Shown here: piece after piece, positions 60,349-64,000 of the stretch | How the letters are laid out: the number at the start of each line of letters is the position of its first letter | Position numbering within the stretch: position 1 is the stretch's first letter | Assembly (NCBI GenBank): GCA_020633235.1 | Contig: JACKEA010000001.1 | Location: 1,984,001 to 2,048,000 of the forward strand | From: Polyangiaceae bacterium | GTDB taxonomy: Bacteria; Myxococcota_A; Polyangia; Polyangiales; Polyangiaceae | Length of the DNA: 64,000 bases | Direction of reading: 5' to 3' | Program-made: the position numbers and the translations under genes | Notes under the pieces: model-generated | What the model was told of the DNA's origin: nothing | Databases searched by the model: none | The model's input: the letters and a program-made list of their open reading frames with translations, nothing else

Positions 60349-61949
60349 GAACCGACAGACCTCTGAAGATCCTCGTCAGCGACACCCTTCGCCGCGAGGG
60401 GCTGGAGGTCTTGGACCGCGCGGAAGGTTTCGAGATCGACTACCGGCCCGGGCTGGGTGAAGAAGACCTGGCCCGGGCGATCCCGCCCTATGACGGTCTC
60501 ATCATCCGCAGCGCCTCCCGCGTCACGGCCCGGGTGATCGAAGCGGGGGCGAACCTCAGGGTGATCGGCCGAGCGGGCATCGGCGTGGACAACGTGGACG
60601 TTCCGGCGGCGAGCCGCCGCGGCATCGTGGTGATGAACACGCCCACGGGCAACGCCGTCACCACTGCGGAGCACGCGCTGGCGCTGTTACTCTCGGTGGC
60701 GCGTAAGGTCCCCCGAGCGGACGCGTCCATGAAGGATGGGCGCTGGGACAAGAAGGAGCTCCAGGGGCGGGAGCTGGGTGGCAAGACGCTGGGCATCATC
60801 GGGCTCGGCACTATCGGGAGGCTGGTGGCGGAGCGCGCCAAGGGGCTGCGCATGAGCGTCATCGCGTACGACCCCGCGGTGAGCCTGGACCGCGCGTTGG
60901 GACTCGGCATCTCCTTGGTGAGCTTGGAGAGCTTGTACAAGCGTTCCGACGCCATCACCGTGCACACGCCCCTGACACACGAAACTCGCGGCATGGTTGG
61001 GGACGCCGCCATCGCCAAGATGAAGCCCGGGGTGCTGCTGGTGAACACGGCGCGGGGTGGCATCTTCGACGAGCAGGCGCTGCTCCGCGGCCTCTCGTCC
61101 GGACGCATCGGTGGCGTGGGCATCGACGTGTACACCGAGGAACCTCCGGGGAAGTCGCCGTTGGTGATGCACGAGAACGTGGTCGCTACGCCGCACCTGG
61201 GCGCCTCCACACTGGAGGCCCAGCGCCGCATCGCCGTGGAGATCGCGCAACAGGTCACGGACTACCTGCAGAGCGGGACCGTGGTCAGCTCGGTGAACGT
61301 TCCCAGCGTGCCGCGAGAAGTGGCGCCGGTGTTGGGGCCGTATCTCGGACTGGCACGGCGCCTGGGGCAGTTCTTGGCGCAGGCCGAGGAGTTCGAGCCC
61401 GCGGCGATCGCCCTCGAGCTCCAGGGCGAGGCGGCGGAGCTGTCCGGCGCGCCCATGGTGGCGTCCGCGGTGGCGGGCCTGCTCGGAAAGTACCTGGAAG
61501 AGCCCATCAACCCGGTGAGCGCGCCGACGCTGGCGGAAGATCGCGGCATCGACGTCACGGAGAAGAAGAGCACTCACAAGAGCGAGTTCTCCACCATGTT
61601 GATCCTGACCGTCACCGCCAACGGTGGGGGTCAGTTCGTGGTGTCGGGAACGCTGGCGTCGGACCGCAGCCCGCGACTCGTGCACTGGGGCAGCCACGAG
61701 CTGGACGCGGATCTCGAGGGCAGCATCCTGGCGATGAAGAACGGTGATCGGCCGGGCGTAGTGGGCGCCGTCGGTGGGCTCTTGGGCGAGCTCGGCATCA
61801 ACATCTCTCGCATCCAAATGGGGCGCGCGGTGGCGTCGGGCGAAGCGGCTTCCCTGTGGTCGCTGGACACCAACTTGTCAGCGGACGTGATGCAAAAGCT
61901 CCGCGCACTGCCCGACGTGCTGTCCGCCCACTGCGTGTACGTGCGCTGA
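60345..61949 (+). CDS. serA: D-3-phosphoglycerate dehydrogenase
   Basis: SerA catalyses the first step of serine synthesis. The 534-residue protein is the long type. It has a nucleotide-binding segment (GIIGLGTIGRLVAERA), NTARGGIFDE, the catalytic PHLGAST, then the intervening ASB domain and a C-terminal ACT domain (NGDRPGVVGAVGGLLGELGI, about residues 466-485). ACT domains commonly bind serine for feedback control. It lies downstream of serC with a 4-nt overlap. Confidence 0.96.
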   Translation: MRTDRPLKILVSDTLRREGLEVLDRAEGFEIDYRPGLGEEDLARAIPPYDGLIIRSASRVTARVIEAGANLRVIGRAGIGVDNVDVPAASRRGIVVMNTPTGNAVTTAEHALALLLSVARKVPRADASMKDGRWDKKELQGRELGGKTLGIIGLGTIGRLVAERAKGLRMSVIAYDPAVSLDRALGLGISLVSLESLYKRSDAITVHTPLTHETRGMVGDAAIAKMKPGVLLVNTARGGIFDEQALLRGLSSGRIGGVGIDVYTEEPPGKSPLVMHENVVATPHLGASTLEAQRRIAVEIAQQVTDYLQSGTVVSSVNVPSVPREVAPVLGPYLGLARRLGQFLAQAEEFEPAAIALELQGEAAELSGAPMVASAVAGLLGKYLEEPINPVSAPTLAEDRGIDVTEKKSTHKSEFSTMLILTVTANGGGQFVVSGTLASDRSPRLVHWGSHELDADLEGSILAMKNGDRPGVVGAVGGLLGELGINISRIQMGRAVASGEAASLWSLDTNLSADVMQKLRALPDVLSAHCVYVR

Positions 61950-61951
61950 CC

Positions 61952-62783
61952 TCACAGCGCCGGGTAGTACCGGCGCTGGGCGATGGTGCGGCCCTTGCCG
62001 TCGCGCACCGTCGTGCCTCCGGACGACAGGATCGGAATGGACGCGCCGATGGCGAGCCCACCGACGATCAGCGTGCCGATGCCCACGGCCTTGATGGCCG
62101 TGTCCTCTTCCAGCCGGCCGTAGCTCCAGATCCCCATGCCGGTGAGGGCCACCGGAATGCCGATGCCCAGCGTCCACAAGCCCAGGGTGCGGCTCTTGGC
62201 GGAGCCGCCATCCACCCGGAAGCGCGCGGTGCCGCGACCCGGCTCGATGCGGAACACGTTCGAGGTAGTCATGCCGGGCGCGCTCACGCGCGCTTCGCTG
62301 CCGGCGACGCGCAAGGATTTGTCGCAGGGCGCCAGGCACACCCGCTGCCATTCGCCGTCGTCCACCACGCTGCGGAGCTCGAGCCAGGCGCCGCGGTAGT
62401 CGGCACCGACGTGCACGAAGGCGTACTCGCCGAAGGCCGCGCGCTGCGCGGGGGTGGGCTTGGGGGCAGGGGGTGCGGGCGCCGCCGTGGGCGGAGGTGC
62501 CGCCGTGGGGGCGACCGTGGGCGGAGGGGCCGCGGTGGGCGGAGGGGGCCGCCGTGGGGGCGACCGTGGGCGGAGGGGGCCGCCGTCGGGCGCAGGCGCT
62601 GCCGTCAGGGGGCGTTGGCGCCGGGGTCGCGCTGGGGGCCGTCGGGGGCGTTGGCGCCGGGGTCGCGCTGGGGGCCGTCGGCGCTGCGGGTGGGGCCGTC
62701 GGCGCTGCGGGAGGAGCGGCCTGCGCCAGGGCGGCGGCCGTCCAGCCGCTCAGCGTGATGGCCGTGACGAGGCGGTGGTTCAT
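61952..62783 (-). pseudogene. Frameshifted secreted Pro/Ala-rich protein gene
   Basis: Reading from ATG 62783 gives a signal peptide (LVTAITLSGWTAAALAQA) and a Pro/Ala/Thr-rich region. The frame then runs out of step with a downstream open segment (from about 62416 to 61952) that encodes a beta-type domain and two membrane-like hydrophobic stretches. The two frames join if one base is removed from the five-G run at 62544-62548, so one extra base is present. A sequencing error, a true pseudogene or slippage-based switching are all possible. A related lipoprotein/PEGA-type architecture is seen at 30243. Confidence 0.7.
62491..62712. repeat. Tandem repeats in the Pro/Ala-rich linker
   Basis: Imperfect units with GCGGAGG(G) runs (62491-62590) lie beside two near-perfect 36-bp copies (62611-62646, 62647-62682). 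Two 21-bp copies (62671-62691, 62692-62712) follow. Two five-G runs, at 62544-62548 and 62575-62579, each have one more G than their in-frame counterpart at 62526-62529. Confidence 0.75.
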
Positions 62784-62862
62784 CCCGCGGGCATCGTTCT
62801 CACGCCCGGCCCCGCGGGGCAAGACTTGACGACCCGGCAGCGCTACGGCTACGCGAGCGACC

Positions 62863-63306
62863 GTGGAGCCGATGGTGGATCTCGCCCCTGGGGCGGAGCA
62901 CGACCCGCTGGCGCGTCTTTTCGTCGAGCTGATTCGGGGCGCGTCCGAGCGCGACAGGCAGCGCGCGGATCTGACTCGAATGCGCGGCGCCGTGGGCGTC
63001 GTTGCGGACGATGCCGGCACCGCGCTGACGCTTCGCTTCGACTTCGGCCGCGTGACCGTCCACGAAGGGCTGGTCGGGGTGCCCACCATCACCATCCGCG
63101 GGGCCAGCGACGACATCGCGGCCTTGGCGGAGCTGCCGTTCGGCGCTTTGGGGCTGCCGGACGCCACCTCGAGCGTGGGGCGTGGCGTACTTCGGCAACT
63201 GGTGGGCGCGCTGGGTCGCCGGCGTCTCAAGATCTATGGGCTCGTCGCGCATCCCCGCCTGGTGCTGCGCTTGCTGCGCGTGCTCTCCAAGGCCATCCAA
63301 GATTAG
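62863..63306 (+). CDS. SCP2 sterol-binding-like protein
   Basis: The 147-residue protein resembles the SCP2-like fold, with LTLRFDFGRVTVHEGLVGVPTITIRG (split here: LTLRFDFGRVTV / HEGLVGVPTITIRG) and an Ala/Leu-rich helical end. Lipid or hydrophobic ligand binding is inferred from the fold. The start is GTG 62863 or ATG 62872. It is divergent from the frameshifted gene, with 79 bp between starts. Confidence 0.6.
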   Translation: MEPMVDLAPGAEHDPLARLFVELIRGASERDRQRADLTRMRGAVGVVADDAGTALTLRFDFGRVTVHEGLVGVPTITIRGASDDIAALAELPFGALGLPDATSSVGRGVLRQLVGALGRRRLKIYGLVAHPRLVLRLLRVLSKAIQD

Positions 63307-63392
63307 CCGGGCTTTTCGCCGGCTTTTGACGCGAGGGCGCGGCAAAGCTAGCTTGGAGTCAGGGTGCGTCTCTGCGCCCTCGGATCTGTCGC

Positions 63393-64000
63393 GTGGCTCG
63401 CTACCGCCTCCGTTTTCTCCTGCAGGAGATCGATCTCCCCCCCGGCGACACCGTCATCGGTCGTAGTGCGTCCTGTCACGTCACGATCGAGGATCCGCTG
63501 GTGTCGCGACAGCACGCGCGCTTGAGGGTGCAGCCGGGCACGGTGACCATCGAGGATCTCGGATCGCGCAACGGCTTGATGGTGAACGGCCGCTCGATCG
63601 GCGGGTTGGTGGAGCTCCGCGACGGCGATCGCATTCGCATCGGCACTCAGGAGCTGGTGTTCTGTGCGGTGCGCGCTCAGTCCCGCCCCGGCGTGGGTCC
63701 CGGCTCGCGGCCCGCGGGGTTCATGTGCCACTGCGCCTCCTGCGGCCTGCCATATCCCGCGGAGCTGGTCCAGTGTCCGGCCTGCGGTTCCCACGAGCGA
63801 ATGGACGAGGACACCATCAGCGGAGTGGTGGGAGAGTCCGAGAAGAACTGGACCCTGGAGCTCTTGGTGGACGTGCTGCAGAAGGCCGTGGGTCTCGAGC
63901 GCTGGGACGACGTGGAGCGCATGCTCACGCGCTCCAAGGCCAACGTGGAAGAGCGTTTGGCCGGCTCCAAGGGCATCGATCGCGAGCATCTGGACCGCCT
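63393..64000 (+). CDS. FHA-domain protein with zinc ribbon (partial, C-terminus off the right edge)
   Basis: The visible 202 codons start at GTG 63393. An FHA domain has TVIGRSASCHVTIEDPLVSRQHA (split here: TVIGRSASCHVTI / EDPLVSRQHA) and DLGSRNGLMVNG, which recognise phosphothreonine. A zinc-ribbon-like pair (CHCASC and CPAC, about residues 111-116 and 129-132) follows, and a helical region continues to the edge. It likely interacts with a Ser/Thr kinase. The rest is outside the window. Confidence 0.82.
   Translation, partial: MARYRLRFLLQEIDLPPGDTVIGRSASCHVTIEDPLVSRQHARLRVQPGTVTIEDLGSRNGLMVNGRSIGGLVELRDGDRIRIGTQELVFCAVRAQSRPGVGPGSRPAGFMCHCASCGLPYPAELVQCPACGSHERMDEDTISGVVGESEKNWTLELLVDVLQKAVGLERWDDVERMLTRSKANVEERLAGSKGIDREHLDR

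Overview
The window is bacterial chromosomal DNA of very high GC. It most likely comes from a myxobacterium of the Polyangiales/Sorangium type (Myxococcota). This is inferred from the strong GC bias at third codon positions, the many secreted lipoproteins with Gly-rich or Pro/Ala-rich linkers, a Ser/Thr kinase with a C-terminal membrane anchor, many TPR, PilZ and FHA proteins, and the order prs-rplY-pth-rpsF-rpsR-rplI-dnaB. I see no tRNA, rRNA, CRISPR array, prophage or insertion sequence. Genes are densely packed, often with 1-4 nt stop/start overlaps, and no gene-free gap exceeds 300 bp.

Layout. 1-5.3 kb: a truncated cyclic-nucleotide-binding protein divergent from a cyclic 2,3-diphosphoglycerate synthetase-like P-loop protein, a vWA-like lipoprotein, and a TPR/membrane-protein pair. 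5.3-7 kb: a divergent AraC regulator/SDR pair. 7-9.7 kb: an overlapping minus-strand operon of a metallo-beta-lactamase-fold hydrolase, a GFA-family protein, MutY and a Nudix hydrolase. 11.1-19.8 kb: a partial complex I operon (nuoABCDGHI) that runs into a zinc metallopeptidase-like lipoprotein. 19.8-26.4 kb: GNAT, gatB, a PQQ-like propeller protein, mtnA, lipA and a TerB-like protein. 26.5-30.1 kb: E1-alpha, E1-beta and E2 of a 2-oxoacid (probably branched-chain) dehydrogenase, following the lipoyl synthase gene. 30.2-33 kb: a PEGA/TPR-type secreted protein with a Ser/Thr kinase. 33-38.4 kb: the prs to dnaB housekeeping block. 38.4-45.9 kb: a repeat-rich lipoprotein, obg, a basic-tailed protein, a lipid-kinase-like gene, a metallophosphoesterase, a large MerR-type regulator and a DUF4388/J-domain protein. 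45.9-50 kb: an overlapping HAD phosphatase/chlorite-dismutase-family pair divergent from hisZ-purA. 50-55 kb: secreted TPR proteins, a bacterial-PH-like membrane protein and an OmpA-like lipoprotein with a coiled-coil partner. 54.9-62 kb: ddl, a PilZ-like protein, purD, a DUF1015 protein, serC and serA. 62-64 kb: a frameshifted Pro/Ala-rich membrane protein gene, an SCP2-like protein and the start of an FHA protein.

How the genes work together. Most of the window is core metabolism and information processing: respiration, lipoylation and 2-oxoacid oxidation, PRPP, purines and histidine, serine, translation and replication. Lineage-specific envelope and signalling proteins lie between these blocks. 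lipA supplies the lipoyl group carried by the E2 encoded just downstream. MutY and the Nudix protein form a GO-type oxidised-guanine pair. The DUF1015 gene next to serC-serA is a recurrent association.

The most notable observations are: (1) a NuoH about 600 residues long, with roughly 155 extra residues (about four predicted membrane helices) between two normally adjacent conserved motifs; (2) a dispersed 17-19 bp element, GCGCCGRACCRACAAAA, at six sites, including an inverted pair and one copy inside the E2 coding sequence; (3) a gene broken by a one-base expansion of a G tract in a repeat-rich linker (62544-62548); (4) a ribosomal protein S6 with a genome-encoded Asp-Arg repeat and poly-acidic tail; (5) recurring promoters of form TTGNNN-N17-TAGNNT set so close to start codons that several mRNAs may be leaderless. 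No complete previously undescribed system such as a defence island is evident.
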